Origin: an uncultured Acetatifactor sp.
GTDB taxonomy: Bacteria > Bacillota > Clostridia > Lachnospirales > Lachnospiraceae
Assembly (NCBI GenBank): GCA_934394515.1
Contig: CAKRRU010000066.1
Location: 1-14,770 of the forward strand
DNA: 14,770 bases
Reading direction: 5' to 3'
The position numbers were made by a program, and so were the translations under genes. Under the pieces are notes generated by a model that saw only the letters and a program-made list of their open reading frames with translations, was not told the DNA's origin and did no database searches. Position 1 is the first letter of the stretch. Every line of letters starts with the position of its first letter. Positions 6,526-14,169 of the stretch are shown piece after piece.

Positions 6526-6530
6526 TATAT
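6511..6530. promoter_or_regulatory. PadR operator candidate, copy 2 (-35 overlapping)
   Basis: On the minus strand the site reads ATATATAGACAGGCGATATA. Its arms TATATAG/CGATATA match at 6 of 7 positions. Its centre is 34 bp from copy 1, about three helical turns, so two dimers could bind the same DNA face. Confidence 0.6.
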
Positions 6531-6571
6531 TTTAAGGAAATTTTTTGTGCTTCCTTTCACAGGTCATCGTA

Positions 6572-6580
6572 TGTTATACT
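6572..6580 (+). promoter_or_regulatory. Extended -10 promoter of the RmlD-like/symporter operon
   Basis: TGTTATACT is an extended -10 (TGn followed by TATACT). No strong -35 lies at 16-18 bp, which is common for extended -10 promoters. The leader to the ATG at 6652 would be about 65 nt. Confidence 0.5.
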
Positions 6581-6651
6581 GTCCACAGGCAAATTGCGGT
6601 TTAGCAACAATAACTCAACATTTTTATAAAACAAAGGAGGGCATATTTGTT

Positions 6652-7500
6652 ATGCAGAAAATATGGATCGTCGGCTCCCTCGGGCACATGGGGCAGGCAC
6701 TGATCAGATTATTGGATATGATGGAATATGAATTATACGAGACGGACAAGGACGAGCTGGATATCACGGACGAACATGAAGTCTCCCTCTTCATGCACAG
6801 GAACCGTCCGGATGTCGTGATCAACTGTGCCGGTTATCATCCCACGGCAGACGGTGAGCAGGCGGATACCGACATGGCATATAAAGTCAATGCCGTAGGT
6901 GCGAGAAATCTGGCACAGGCCGCAGAGAGCATTCAGGCAAAAATGATCCAGATTTCCACGGATGACGTATTTTCCAGCGTATCCGACACACCCTATAATG
7001 AATTCGATGATGTGAATCCGGTCAGCCTTTTTGCCAAGTCCAAATACGCCGGAGAGAAATTCGTCTCCCAGCTGATGACCCGGTATGTCATTATCCGCAG
7101 TTCCTGGATCTATGGCATCGGCGAGGACTTCCTGAATGAGATTCTGGAAGCTGCCGCCGACCCGGAAGTATCCTCTATGGAATTACGGAATAATGACCGC
7201 GCCGTACCCACTTCCGCAGCAGAGCTCGCGCGCGTGGTAAAATTCTTCATCGACAACGACCATTACGGCATCTATCACGCCGTATGCAGCGGCGGTTCCT
7301 GCACCCGTCTGGAATTTGCAAAAGAGATCCTGCGGCTTGCCGGAAAAGAAGAACAGCTTACTGTTACGGTAATGGAAGGTGCCCCGGAGAAATATTCCGT
7401 ACTGGATAACATGATGCTGCGTATCACCGGAATCGACGAGCCGGGCGACTGGAAGGCGGCTCTGGCTGCTTACATGAAAGAGACAGGGGGGCTGGAATAG
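6652..7500 (+). CDS. RmlD-like SDR-superfamily protein (dTDP-4-dehydrorhamnose reductase family), atypical active site
   Basis: The 282-residue protein has the extended-SDR/RmlD fold. An N-terminal Rossmann motif GSLGHMG (residues 8-14) binds NAD(P). Asp residues in the family-typical DELDITD strand follow, then NCAGYH near 58-63 and ISTDDVF at 101-107. The family's usual YxxxK is F-A-K-S-K here (Phe127, Lys131), so the catalytic Tyr is missing, and the STDYVF motif has Asp in place of Tyr. Canonical reductase activity is therefore doubtful, and the protein may bind nucleotide or a sugar nucleotide in another role. The frame runs 35 codons upstream, but ATG at 6652 is chosen for its AAAGGAGGG RBS and because the Rossmann strand starts right after it. 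The stop overlaps the start of the symporter gene by 1 nt, so the two are co-translated. There are no rhamnose genes nearby. Confidence 0.85.
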   Translation: MQKIWIVGSLGHMGQALIRLLDMMEYELYETDKDELDITDEHEVSLFMHRNRPDVVINCAGYHPTADGEQADTDMAYKVNAVGARNLAQAAESIQAKMIQISTDDVFSSVSDTPYNEFDDVNPVSLFAKSKYAGEKFVSQLMTRYVIIRSSWIYGIGEDFLNEILEAAADPEVSSMELRNNDRAVPTSAAELARVVKFFIDNDHYGIYHAVCSGGSCTRLEFAKEILRLAGKEEQLTVTVMEGAPEKYSVLDNMMLRITGIDEPGDWKAALAAYMKETGGLE

Positions 7501-8810
7501 TGGGAAAGACTGCAAACATGGAAAAGAAAACGGATCATTCCACCGAAAACGGCAAGAAAAAAATGGGGTTATCCACGAAAATCTTTATTTCTCTGCTCGC
7601 CGGTGCGATCTGCGGTGTGTTGATCCATTATTATATGCCGGACGGATATTTTAAGGACACGATTCTGATCAATGGCATCCTGTATGTCCTGGGTAACGGT
7701 TTCATCCGCCTGATGCAGATGCTGGTCGTACCTTTGGTGTTCTGCTCCCTGGTCTGTGGGGCCATGGCCATCGGTGATACGAAGACGCTGGGAACCGTCG
7801 GTGTGAAGACGATCCTGTTCTATCTGTGCACCACAGCGCTCGCCATCTGCGTCGCACTGGGTATCGCCAGCCTGATCAATCCCGGTGTAGGCTTAAATAT
7901 CGCGCTGCCGGAAGATGCCGCCGAGGTTGCCACCACGCAGGTGGATTTTGCCGAGACGTTACTGAATATCATCCCGAAAAATATCTTTACCTCCCTGGCT
8001 GCCGGAGATATGCTTCCGGTCATCTTCTTCGCTTTATTCGTTGGTATCCTGCTGGCCACTATGGGCAACAGAGTATCCACCGTGGCGAACTTTTTCAGCC
8101 AGTTCAATGACATTATGATGGAAATGACCACTGCCGTCATGAAGGCCGCTCCCATCGGTGTGTTCTGCCTGATTGCCAAGACATTCGCCGGCATCGGCTT
8201 TGACGCTTTTGTTCCGATGTTAAAATATATGGGAAGCGTTATCCTAGCTCTGGCGGTACAGTGTTTCGTGGTATATCAGGTCATGCTGTTTGCCTTCACC
8301 CGGTTAAATCCTTTCAAGTTCATTAAGAAGTTTTTCCCGGTCATGACCTTTGCCTTTTCTACTTCGACCAGTAATGCGACGATTCCTCTGTCTATCGATA
8401 CACTGTATAAAAAAATCGGTGTTTCCAAGCAGATTTCGTCCTTTACCATTCCGCTCGGTGCCACCATCAACATGGACGGTACTTCCATCATGCAGGGTGT
8501 GGCCGTGGTCTTTATTGCGCAGGCTTACGGCATTCCCTTAACGCCCGCTTCCATTGCCACCGTCATTGCCACCGCAACGATTGCGTCTATCGGTACTGCC
8601 GGTGTTCCCAGTGTCGGTCTGGTGACATTGTCCATGGTGCTGACTTCTGTGGGACTTCCTACGGAAGGAATTGCATTGATCATGGGCATTGACCGTATCC
8701 TGGATATGCTGCGTACCGCCGTGAACATCACCGGTGATGCGGTATGTACCACCATCGTCGCCAGACAGCAGGGCGCCTTTAATGAAAAGACCTTCCGGAC
8801 TGATAACTGA
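7500..8810 (+). CDS. Dicarboxylate/amino acid:cation symporter (DAACS family, GltP/DctA-like)
   Basis: This 436-residue inner-membrane transporter takes up glutamate/aspartate or C4-dicarboxylates with Na+ or H+. Family signatures are all present: the Ser-rich HP1 hairpin FSTSTSNATIP (about residues 286-296), NMDGT (324-328) in TM7, the HP2 region with TAGVPSVGL, and DMLRTAVN (402-409) in TM8. Asp402, Arg405, Thr406 and Asn409 align with the substrate-binding residues of GltPh; the Arg suggests an acidic amino acid or dicarboxylate. The GTG start at 7500 overlaps the previous stop by 1 nt and has a G-rich RBS upstream. An ATG at 7518 is an alternative that removes six residues. A strong terminator follows. 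The exact substrate is not fixed by sequence. Confidence 0.93.
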   Translation: MGKTANMEKKTDHSTENGKKKMGLSTKIFISLLAGAICGVLIHYYMPDGYFKDTILINGILYVLGNGFIRLMQMLVVPLVFCSLVCGAMAIGDTKTLGTVGVKTILFYLCTTALAICVALGIASLINPGVGLNIALPEDAAEVATTQVDFAETLLNIIPKNIFTSLAAGDMLPVIFFALFVGILLATMGNRVSTVANFFSQFNDIMMEMTTAVMKAAPIGVFCLIAKTFAGIGFDAFVPMLKYMGSVILALAVQCFVVYQVMLFAFTRLNPFKFIKKFFPVMTFAFSTSTSNATIPLSIDTLYKKIGVSKQISSFTIPLGATINMDGTSIMQGVAVVFIAQAYGIPLTPASIATVIATATIASIGTAGVPSVGLVTLSMVLTSVGLPTEGIALIMGIDRILDMLRTAVNITGDAVCTTIVARQQGAFNEKTFRTDN

Positions 8811-8836
8811 TTAGATGATTATTTCAAAAAGAAAAG

Positions 8837-8889
8837 CTCCCGTCCGCACAGTGTATTTCAAATACGCCTGTATTGGACGGGAGTTTTTT
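8837..8889. terminator. Bidirectional intrinsic terminator between the symporter and ktrA
   Basis: A 9-bp perfect stem CTCCCGTCC/GGACGGGAG (8837-8845, 8875-8883) is followed by TTTTTT on the plus strand, and by a U-rich run on the minus strand. Inside it, ACAG/CTGT and GTATTT/AAATAC extend the hairpin nearly to the loop. It lies between two genes transcribed toward each other, so it serves both. Confidence 0.9.
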
Positions 8890-8892
8890 ACA

Positions 8893-9543
8893 TCACTTCA
8901 GCTTACTCAGTTTCGCGGGATTGGCGATCACGATCAGCCGCATAGACGTTGCCAGAGGCATCTGCGGATCAATGTTCGTATTGACTTTTTCGCCCTCTAT
9001 GATGGCAACGACATTGACGGAATATTTCTTACGAAGATTCAATTCGATCAGATTTTTGCCGATCCACTGTGGTCTGACTTCCAGTTCCACCATGGAGACA
9101 TCTTCCGCCAGTTCAATGATATCCATAAATCCGGAACTAATGAGATTCTTCGCCAGGCGGACTCCCGACTCATTCTCCGGAAATACCACACGGTCCGCGC
9201 CCACACGGCTTAAAATCTTGCAATTCATCTCACTGGAGCATTTGGCGATGACGGTCTTCACGCCCAGTTCTTTGCAAAGCATCGTCGCCATGACGCTTTC
9301 TTCCAGATGATTTCCCATCGTCACGATGACCACATCCATGTTAGGAATCCCCAACTGCCGCAAAGCTTCCTGATCGGTGACATCTGCACATTTGCAGTAC
9401 GGAATCTCCGCAATCGCAGCATTGACTACTGCCTCTCTGTTGTCTACCGCCAGCACTTCCGCGCCATTCTCCACCAGTTCTTTTGCCACACTTTTGCCGT
9501 ATCTTCCCAGGCCGAATACCGCATATGTCTGATTCATTCCCAT
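8893..9543 (-). CDS. ktrA: KtrA/TrkA-type potassium channel regulatory subunit
   Basis: The 216-residue cytoplasmic protein forms the ring that gates the KtrB/TrkH channel in response to nucleotides. An RCK_N (Rossmann) domain covers about residues 1-120: FGLGRYGKSVA gives the GxGxxG motif, an Asp ends strand 2 (AVD), and the NHLEESVMATMLCKELG helix follows. An RCK_C domain covers about residues 135-216 (MVELEVRPQWIGKNLIELNLRKK onward), which in related KtrA proteins binds c-di-AMP. The start is an ATG with AGAAAGGA as RBS. It follows ktrB by 55 nt in the same direction and ends at the bidirectional terminator. Length and architecture are normal. Confidence 0.95.
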   Translation of the reverse strand: MGMNQTYAVFGLGRYGKSVAKELVENGAEVLAVDNREAVVNAAIAEIPYCKCADVTDQEALRQLGIPNMDVVIVTMGNHLEESVMATMLCKELGVKTVIAKCSSEMNCKILSRVGADRVVFPENESGVRLAKNLISSGFMDIIELAEDVSMVELEVRPQWIGKNLIELNLRKKYSVNVVAIIEGEKVNTNIDPQMPLATSMRLIVIANPAKLSKLK

Positions 9544-9598
9544 AATTTTTTCCTTTCTGTATTAGAATTCCTTCCGTATCAACCTTTTTTCAATCCAT

Positions 9599-10960
9599 CT
9601 ATCCTACGCTGATTTCCTCGGTAGGATTCTTTACTATATTTTTGTTCTTTTTCTGCGTACTGAATGCCACAACCAGAGAAATCGGTCCGACTCTTCCCAG
9701 ATACATGGTCACAATAATAATCATTTTCCCGAGTGCCGGCAAAGCCGCTGTCAAATTCCTGGTCAGTCCTACCGTAGCGGTGGCGCTGACTGTCTCGTAT
9801 ACTATGTCGATCACATCCGCATCCGTCACCGCCGACAGCAGGATCGTAGACAGCGATGCAATGAGGAAAAACATACTCACAACAGCCACCGATTTGTTCA
9901 CAGCCTGTTTGGGAATGTTCCTGTGGAACAGTTCCGCGTCTTCCTTATTACGTATGGTGGCAAACATGGATACCAGTAATACAGCGATCGTAACCGTTTT
10001 GATACCGCCTGCCGTTCCCACCGGCGAACCACCGACCAGCATCAGCAGTACCGAAATGATCGCTGAGGTATTCGTCAGATTCTGCTGGGGAATCGTGGCA
10101 AATCCTGCGGTTCTCGTCGTCACCGACTGGAACAGGGACGCCCGGATTCTCTGCCCGTTCGTAAAATCCTTCATGGTCAAAGGATTATTATATTCAAATA
10201 CATAAAAAGCCGCTGCTCCGATCAGGATTAACGATACCGTCATGGTAAGCGCAATCTTACTGTGAAGTGTCAGCTGCCGGAAGCATTTTAATTTCTGCGT
10301 CCGGATTTTTTTCAGTACACGCAGAACATCCCACCAGACAATGTAACCCAGTCCGCCCAGCACGATCAGCAGTATCGTCACCAGATTGACCATCGGCTGA
10401 AACACATAGCCGCACAGGCTGTCTTCTCCCACGATATCCATTCCCGCATTGCAAAAAGCGGAAATGGCATTAAAAATCGAGATCCAGATCCCCCGCAGCC
10501 CGTACTCCGGCACAAACACTGTCATGTACAGAAGTGCTCCGGTTCCTTCCACTACCAGCGTACCGGTCAATACTTTGCGTAAGAATCTGACAATTCCGGA
10601 GATATTATTCAGATTAAACACGTCCTGCAGCATCTGTCGGTTCCCCAGACCCAGCCGTCTGTGCAGTCCCATCATCACACCATACATGACCGTGATTACG
10701 CCCAGCCCCCCCAGCTGAATCAGTATCAGGATTATGATCTGTCCCCAGACGCTCCAGGTCGAATACGTCGGTACCGTCACCAGCCCGGTCACACAAATCG
10801 ACGTTGTCGCAGTAAACAGAGCATCTATATAGGGCACTGCTTCCCCGGTGGCAGAGCTGAACGGTAATGCCAGCAGAATACTTCCCACTGTGATCGCACC
10901 TAAAAAACTCAGCATAATCTTCTGCGTGGTAGACAGTTTTATCCATTTTTTCTTGTTCAT
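9599..10960 (-). CDS. ktrB: KtrB/TrkH-type potassium uptake channel protein
   Basis: The 453-residue membrane protein has four M1-P-M2 repeats. The four pore loops are seen in order: TSICVTGLVT (about 51-60), ISAFCNAGMDIVG (about 165-177), TTRTAGFATI (about 281-290) and ATATVGLTRN (near residue 400). Each carries the single filter Gly of this superfamily (TGL, AGM, AGF, VGL). An intracellular gate-type Gly/Ser-rich stretch, VGGSPVGTAGGIKT, follows the third loop. With KtrA it takes up K+, probably Na+-coupled. The start is an ATG with an AAGGTG RBS, and the order ktrB-ktrA in one operon is usual. A two-component system lies upstream on the same strand but is separated by a terminator. Confidence 0.95.
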   Translation of the reverse strand: MNKKKWIKLSTTQKIMLSFLGAITVGSILLALPFSSATGEAVPYIDALFTATTSICVTGLVTVPTYSTWSVWGQIIILILIQLGGLGVITVMYGVMMGLHRRLGLGNRQMLQDVFNLNNISGIVRFLRKVLTGTLVVEGTGALLYMTVFVPEYGLRGIWISIFNAISAFCNAGMDIVGEDSLCGYVFQPMVNLVTILLIVLGGLGYIVWWDVLRVLKKIRTQKLKCFRQLTLHSKIALTMTVSLILIGAAAFYVFEYNNPLTMKDFTNGQRIRASLFQSVTTRTAGFATIPQQNLTNTSAIISVLLMLVGGSPVGTAGGIKTVTIAVLLVSMFATIRNKEDAELFHRNIPKQAVNKSVAVVSMFFLIASLSTILLSAVTDADVIDIVYETVSATATVGLTRNLTAALPALGKMIIIVTMYLGRVGPISLVVAFSTQKKNKNIVKNPTEEISVG

Positions 10961-11049
10961 GTAACACCTTTTCCTGTATCTCTACACATCTTTTATGGTC
11001 AAAATTTCAAAACATCACAATCTCTTCATCCCTTGGCCACAATAATACG

Positions 11050-11055
11050 ATTATA
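11050..11055 (-). promoter_or_regulatory. -10 element of the ktrBA promoter
   Basis: On the minus strand TATAAT is a perfect -10 at a suitable distance (about 90 nt) from the ktrB ATG. No matching -35 is seen: the upstream position falls in the T-rich run of the preceding terminator. The leader of about 80 nt shows no riboswitch I can recognise; the ydaO (c-di-AMP) motif, which often precedes ktr genes, is not evident. Confidence 0.5.
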
Positions 11056-11069
11056 ACACATCTTCGCAT

Positions 11070-11121
11070 AAAAAAACTCCCATTCGGAACAGTTTCTTTA
11101 TTTACTGTGTCCGAACAGGAG
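11070..11121 (-). terminator. Intrinsic terminator of the two-component operon
   Basis: A long interrupted stem joins CTCC/GGAG, ATTCGGA/TCCGAA and ACAG/CTGT (arms 11077-11092 and 11105-11121) with a 12-nt loop. On the minus strand it is followed by seven U (plus A at 11070-11076). It begins 14 nt after the response-regulator stop. Its skeleton resembles the terminator at 8837-8889. Confidence 0.85.
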
Positions 11122-11134
11122 CTTTTTGTTGCTT

Positions 11135-11827
11135 TTATACCTTGAAGCGGTATCCGACACCCCAGATGGTCTCGATATACTGGGGCTTCGCGGTATCTTT
11201 CTCAATCTTCTCGCGAATCTTCTTGATGTGTACGGTTACGGTTGCAATATCGCCGATGGAATCCATATCCCAGATTTCACGGAACAGTTCTTCTTTGGTA
11301 AACACATGGTTCGGATGCTCTGCCAAGAAGGTTAACAGATCAAACTCCTTCGTAGTAAAATTCTTCTCCTCGCCATCTACATAGACACGCCTTGCCGTCT
11401 TGTCGATGCGGATGCCGCGGATCTCGACGATGTCATTCTGCTGCTTCTGGTTCGTACCGACCAGTCTCTCGTAACGAGCCATGTGCGCTTTTACACGGGC
11501 TACCAGTTCGCTGGGGCTGAACGGTTTTGTCATGTAATCGTCCGCACCCAGACCAAGTCCCCGGATCTTGTCGATATCATCTTTTTTCGCAGATACCATC
11601 AGAATCGGGATATTTTTCTCCTCACGGATTCTCTTACATACCTCGAATCCGTCCATCCCCGGCAGCATCAGATCCAGAATGATCAGGTCATAATCTCCCG
11701 CCAGTGCCGTCTTCAATCCCTCATCACCGGTATTGCAAATGTCTACCTTGAAATCGCTGAGTTCCAGATAATCCTTCTCCAGATCCGCAATTGCCACTTC
11801 ATCTTCGATAATCAAAATCTTGCTCAT
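11135..11827 (-). CDS. OmpR/PhoB-family response regulator
   Basis: The 230-residue protein is the output partner of the adjacent kinase. A receiver domain covers residues 1-120: the acidic pair Glu8-Asp9 in IIEDE, the phosphoacceptor Asp52 in LDLMLPG, Ser79 and Lys101 in TKPF. A C-terminal winged helix (about 133-228) has TTKEFDLLTFLAEHPNHVFTK and IWGVGYRFKV; the recognition helix is near DIATVTVHIKKIREKIE. It starts at ATG with GGAGGAA as RBS. It lies 119 nt downstream of the kinase gene, so the kinase-first order is the reverse of the more common one. No separate promoter was found in that gap. The target genes are unknown. Confidence 0.95.
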   Translation of the reverse strand: MSKILIIEDEVAIADLEKDYLELSDFKVDICNTGDEGLKTALAGDYDLIILDLMLPGMDGFEVCKRIREEKNIPILMVSAKKDDIDKIRGLGLGADDYMTKPFSPSELVARVKAHMARYERLVGTNQKQQNDIVEIRGIRIDKTARRVYVDGEEKNFTTKEFDLLTFLAEHPNHVFTKEELFREIWDMDSIGDIATVTVHIKKIREKIEKDTAKPQYIETIWGVGYRFKV

Positions 11828-11946
11828 TGTTATTCCTCCGCTTTCCTGTCCGTCTTTGTTTTTATTTTTGTATTCCTTTTCGGTGAACTCTCCTGCTTTT
11901 ACAGCGAGTCGTTTCTGTTACCTTTGGTTGTCTTTATTTTCTGTTA

Positions 11947-13428
11947 TTATTTTCCCGGCTGTAACTCAATATATTTTCTCAGGACGAAATGCATACAGGT
12001 GCCTTCTCCCTCTTTTGCCGTAGCCCATACATAACCGCCATGATCTTCAATGATCTTTTTGACAATGGAAAGTCCGATACCGCTGCCGCCCTGCGCGGAA
12101 TTCCGGGAAGCATCCGTGCGGTAGAAGCGCTCGAAAATCTTCTGTAAATCCTTCTGGGCGATTCCTTTTCCGTTGTCCTCGATCTCTACCCGGATGGAAT
12201 CCACCTCGTCAAGAATCCGGATATCAATACGCCCCTGCGGCTTATCCATATATTTTACGCTGTTGCTGATAATATTATTGATGACCTTCTTCATCTGCTC
12301 CGGATCCGCTATGACAACCGTGTCAGGAGATACCATATTGGAATAATTCAGCTTGATTCCGCGCTGCTCCAGATCCAGTCCGACCTCTTCCACACAGTCA
12401 CCAAAATAGTCGGCCACATTGATACGGTGGAAATTGTACGGAATCCGGTTGTTGTCGATACCGGAATAGGTAGTCAGTTCGTTGATCAGACGATCCATAT
12501 CAATTGCTTTGTTATAAATCGTCTTGATATATTTATCCATTTTCTCCGGTGTGTCCGCGACACCGTCCATGATACCCTCCACATAGCCCTTGATCGCCGT
12601 AATCGGGGTCTTCAGATCATGGGAAATATTGCTGACCAGTTCTTTGTTCTGCTTCTCATGCTGGATATTCTCTTCCGTGGACTCCTTCAGGCGCAGACGC
12701 ATGTCCTCGTAATTCCGGTAGAGATCACCGATCTCTCCTTTGGCATCCGTCTCCAACACATAATCAAAGTTTCCCTCTTTGATCTTGCGCATCGCCACGT
12801 TCAACTCATTGATGGGTTCGAACACTCCCTTGTGGATCCACTGCGTCAGCATCATACTGGTGAAAATCAGGATCACGATAATGGCGATAAACATATCGAC
12901 CAGAAGATGCCTGGAAATCAGGGCATTTACCTTTGTAATAATGAATACACTGCCCGGGGTTCCGTCCCGGAAAGTGAAATCGATCTGTTTCACATATTTT
13001 TCCAGTTCATTATAGAAGTATCCGCTGTCGTCCGACAGATTCTCTTCGCCGTAGGCCGGCAGCTTATCAAAGATATTCTGCGCTGCCTCCTCATTGCCCG
13101 CGTAGTAAAGCTCGTCACCTTTTCTTACAATAATATAGGTAGACTTTCTCGATACCTCCGCATTCACATGATCGAGATATTCCTTGTCCTCCAGCTTACT
13201 GCTGTCTTCCTTCGCCTGATCCGCCAGCACATAATAAGCCTGATCCGTGGTATTCGTGAATTCCCTGAAATTCTCCGACATCATGGAATAATCAATGTCT
13301 GTCAGACTCAATCCCTGCGAAAAATTCATCAGATAAATGGCAATCATCACAAACGCCATAATCGTCAAAAGCAGTGGCAATAGAATAATACTTAAAAATG
13401 TTACCCTTAATCTCGTCTTAAATTTCAT
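11947..13428 (-). CDS. Membrane HAMP sensor histidine kinase
   Basis: The 493-residue kinase has TM1 at about 10-34, an extracytoplasmic sensor region of about 140 residues, TM2 at about 176-197, a HAMP linker (about 198-250, VFEPINELNVAMRKIKEGNF), HisKA with phosphoacceptor His270 in SNISHDLKTPITA, and HATPase_c with the N box (Asn384, NNIISNSVKYM), the G1 box DNGKG (418-422), the F box FERFYR and the G2 box GSGIGLSI (448-455). The extracytoplasmic domain is acidic and lacks a sensor motif I recognise. It starts at ATG with GAGGGAAG as RBS. It phosphorylates the adjacent response regulator. The signal is unknown; the ktr genes downstream suggest but do not show a link to ion or envelope stress. 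Confidence 0.95.
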   Translation of the reverse strand: MKFKTRLRVTFLSIILLPLLLTIMAFVMIAIYLMNFSQGLSLTDIDYSMMSENFREFTNTTDQAYYVLADQAKEDSSKLEDKEYLDHVNAEVSRKSTYIIVRKGDELYYAGNEEAAQNIFDKLPAYGEENLSDDSGYFYNELEKYVKQIDFTFRDGTPGSVFIITKVNALISRHLLVDMFIAIIVILIFTSMMLTQWIHKGVFEPINELNVAMRKIKEGNFDYVLETDAKGEIGDLYRNYEDMRLRLKESTEENIQHEKQNKELVSNISHDLKTPITAIKGYVEGIMDGVADTPEKMDKYIKTIYNKAIDMDRLINELTTYSGIDNNRIPYNFHRINVADYFGDCVEEVGLDLEQRGIKLNYSNMVSPDTVVIADPEQMKKVINNIISNSVKYMDKPQGRIDIRILDEVDSIRVEIEDNGKGIAQKDLQKIFERFYRTDASRNSAQGGSGIGLSIVKKIIEDHGGYVWATAKEGEGTCMHFVLRKYIELQPGK

Positions 13429-13450
13429 AATTCTTCCCTCACTTACGCTA

Positions 13451-13480
13451 AGTATAGCATAAAAACCGGATTCCTGTGTA
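13451..13480 (-). promoter_or_regulatory. Promoter of the sensor kinase-response regulator operon
   Basis: On the minus strand the sequence TGCTATACT gives an extended -10 (TATACT at 13451-13456), with TACACA (13475-13480) as a weak -35 at 18 bp. The leader is short, about 15-20 nt, ending at the RBS. Confidence 0.5.
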
Positions 13481-13539
13481 TAAAGGAAGCGAGAATATCC
13501 TAAAAAATTTATAAAGTCTTGGAACTTACAAATTTTGTG

Positions 13540-13567
13540 TTGACATTATTTTAATTTCATGTATAAT
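13540..13567 (+). promoter_or_regulatory. Consensus sigma-A promoter of the perR gene
   Basis: The -35 is TTGACA (13540-13545) and the -10 is TATAAT (13562-13567), both perfect, with a 16-bp spacer. Such a strong promoter on a repressor gene fits control by the downstream palindrome. Confidence 0.85.
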
Positions 13568-13583
13568 AGGCTTATAAGAAATC

Positions 13584-13596
13584 AGTAATCATTACT
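13584..13596. promoter_or_regulatory. PerR/Fur-type operator (autoregulatory) palindrome
   Basis: AGTAATCATTACT is a perfect 6-1-6 palindrome whose core TAATnATTA equals the core of the PerR/Fur box (TTATAATnATTATAA). It lies about 10 nt downstream of the predicted start, between promoter and RBS, where a bound dimer would block transcription. Autoregulation is inferred. Confidence 0.65.
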
Positions 13597-13618
13597 ATTA
13601 TCAAGAAAGGAGGGAATC

Positions 13619-14023
13619 ATGGCACGAAAGCACAGCAGACAACGCGAAATGATCAAATCCTTTCTCATGGGACGTAAAGATCATCCCACAGCGGATGTGA
13701 TCTATTCCAATCTGAAACAGCAGGATCCGAACTTAAGTCTCGGTACTGTCTACCGCAATCTGACACTTCTGTCAGACATAGGTGAAATCTTACGACTCCG
13801 TGTCGGAGACGGTGTGGATCATTTCGATGCGGACACTTCCGAACATTATCATTTCATCTGTACGGAATGCGGAAGCGTTATCGATCTGGATATGGATCGT
13901 ATTGATTCTATTATGGAGACTGCCGGAGAGCGATTCGACGGCAAGATTCGGGGACATGTCACTTATTTCTATGGCACCTGTCCTGCCTGTACCAAGATTG
14001 CTACGAAGCCGGCACTTACCTGA
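13619..14023 (+). CDS. perR: PerR-type peroxide-sensing regulator (Fur family)
   Basis: The 134-residue protein has an N-terminal winged helix (LSLGTVYRNLTLLSDIGEI near 39-57) and a C-terminal metal-binding dimer domain. Compared with Bacillus PerR, regulatory-metal ligands are preserved: His22 (HPTADVIY), Asp70 (VDHFDAD), His76 and His78 (SEHYHFICTEC), and Asp89. Asp rather than Glu at residue 70 favours PerR over Fur. The structural zinc site is intact: CTEC (81-84) and CPAC (121-124). The N-terminus is about 10-15 residues shorter than Bacillus PerR. The RBS is AGAAAGGAGGG. In the presence of peroxide, Fe-catalysed His oxidation releases DNA in the known family. The downstream rubrerythrin gene is a typical PerR target. 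The PerR-versus-Fur call is inferred from these residues and the context. Confidence 0.85.
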   Translation: MARKHSRQREMIKSFLMGRKDHPTADVIYSNLKQQDPNLSLGTVYRNLTLLSDIGEILRLRVGDGVDHFDADTSEHYHFICTECGSVIDLDMDRIDSIMETAGERFDGKIRGHVTYFYGTCPACTKIATKPALT

Positions 14024-14072
14024 TTACAATGATAAAGTAAAAGCTGACTTCGTTCCATAAACGATGAGAGCC

Positions 14073-14102
14073 TTGCAAAGAAGGTTTCCCATCACATATA
14101 TC
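14073..14102 (+). promoter_or_regulatory. Candidate promoter of the rubrerythrin gene
   Basis: TTGCAA (14073-14078) and TATATC (14097-14102) are 18 bp apart, giving a start near 14108. No terminator lies between perR and this point, so the rubrerythrin gene may also be transcribed from the perR promoter. Confidence 0.4.
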
Positions 14103-14117
14103 GTGCTGATACAGCAC
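14103..14117 (+). other. Stable short hairpin in the rubrerythrin leader
   Basis: GTGCTG-ATA-CAGCAC is a perfect 6-bp stem with a 3-nt loop, 52 nt before the rubrerythrin ATG, and no U-run follows. It could cap and stabilise the 5' end of a highly expressed mRNA, or act in DNA as a small palindrome at the start site. Confidence 0.45.
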
Positions 14118-14169
14118 ACGCAAAAAGAGAAAAAACAAAATATTTCATCAGAGAAAAGGAGAAAAAATT

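Noticed and set aside
8815..9310. Plus-strand frames after the symporter
   Set aside because: They begin at the bidirectional terminator and lie opposite the ktrA gene.
10961..11043. Possible c-di-AMP (ydaO) riboswitch before ktrB
   Set aside because: The leader is only about 80 nt and shows none of the conserved ydaO segments.
11828..11946. Small gene or separate promoter in the kinase-regulator gap
   Set aside because: No start codon with an RBS and a sensible frame, and no promoter pair, could be found on the minus strand.
12427..13383. Long 318-codon open frame on the plus strand opposite the sensor kinase
   Set aside because: It is the antisense shadow of a well-supported kinase gene, has no recognisable domain and is rich in His/Ile as expected from reverse-strand reading.
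14025..14041. TTAC...GTAA partial palindrome after the perR stop as a PerR box for rubrerythrin
   Set aside because: Only about 9 of 14 positions fit the PerR consensus and the arms pair over 4 bp; it is too weak to list as a site.
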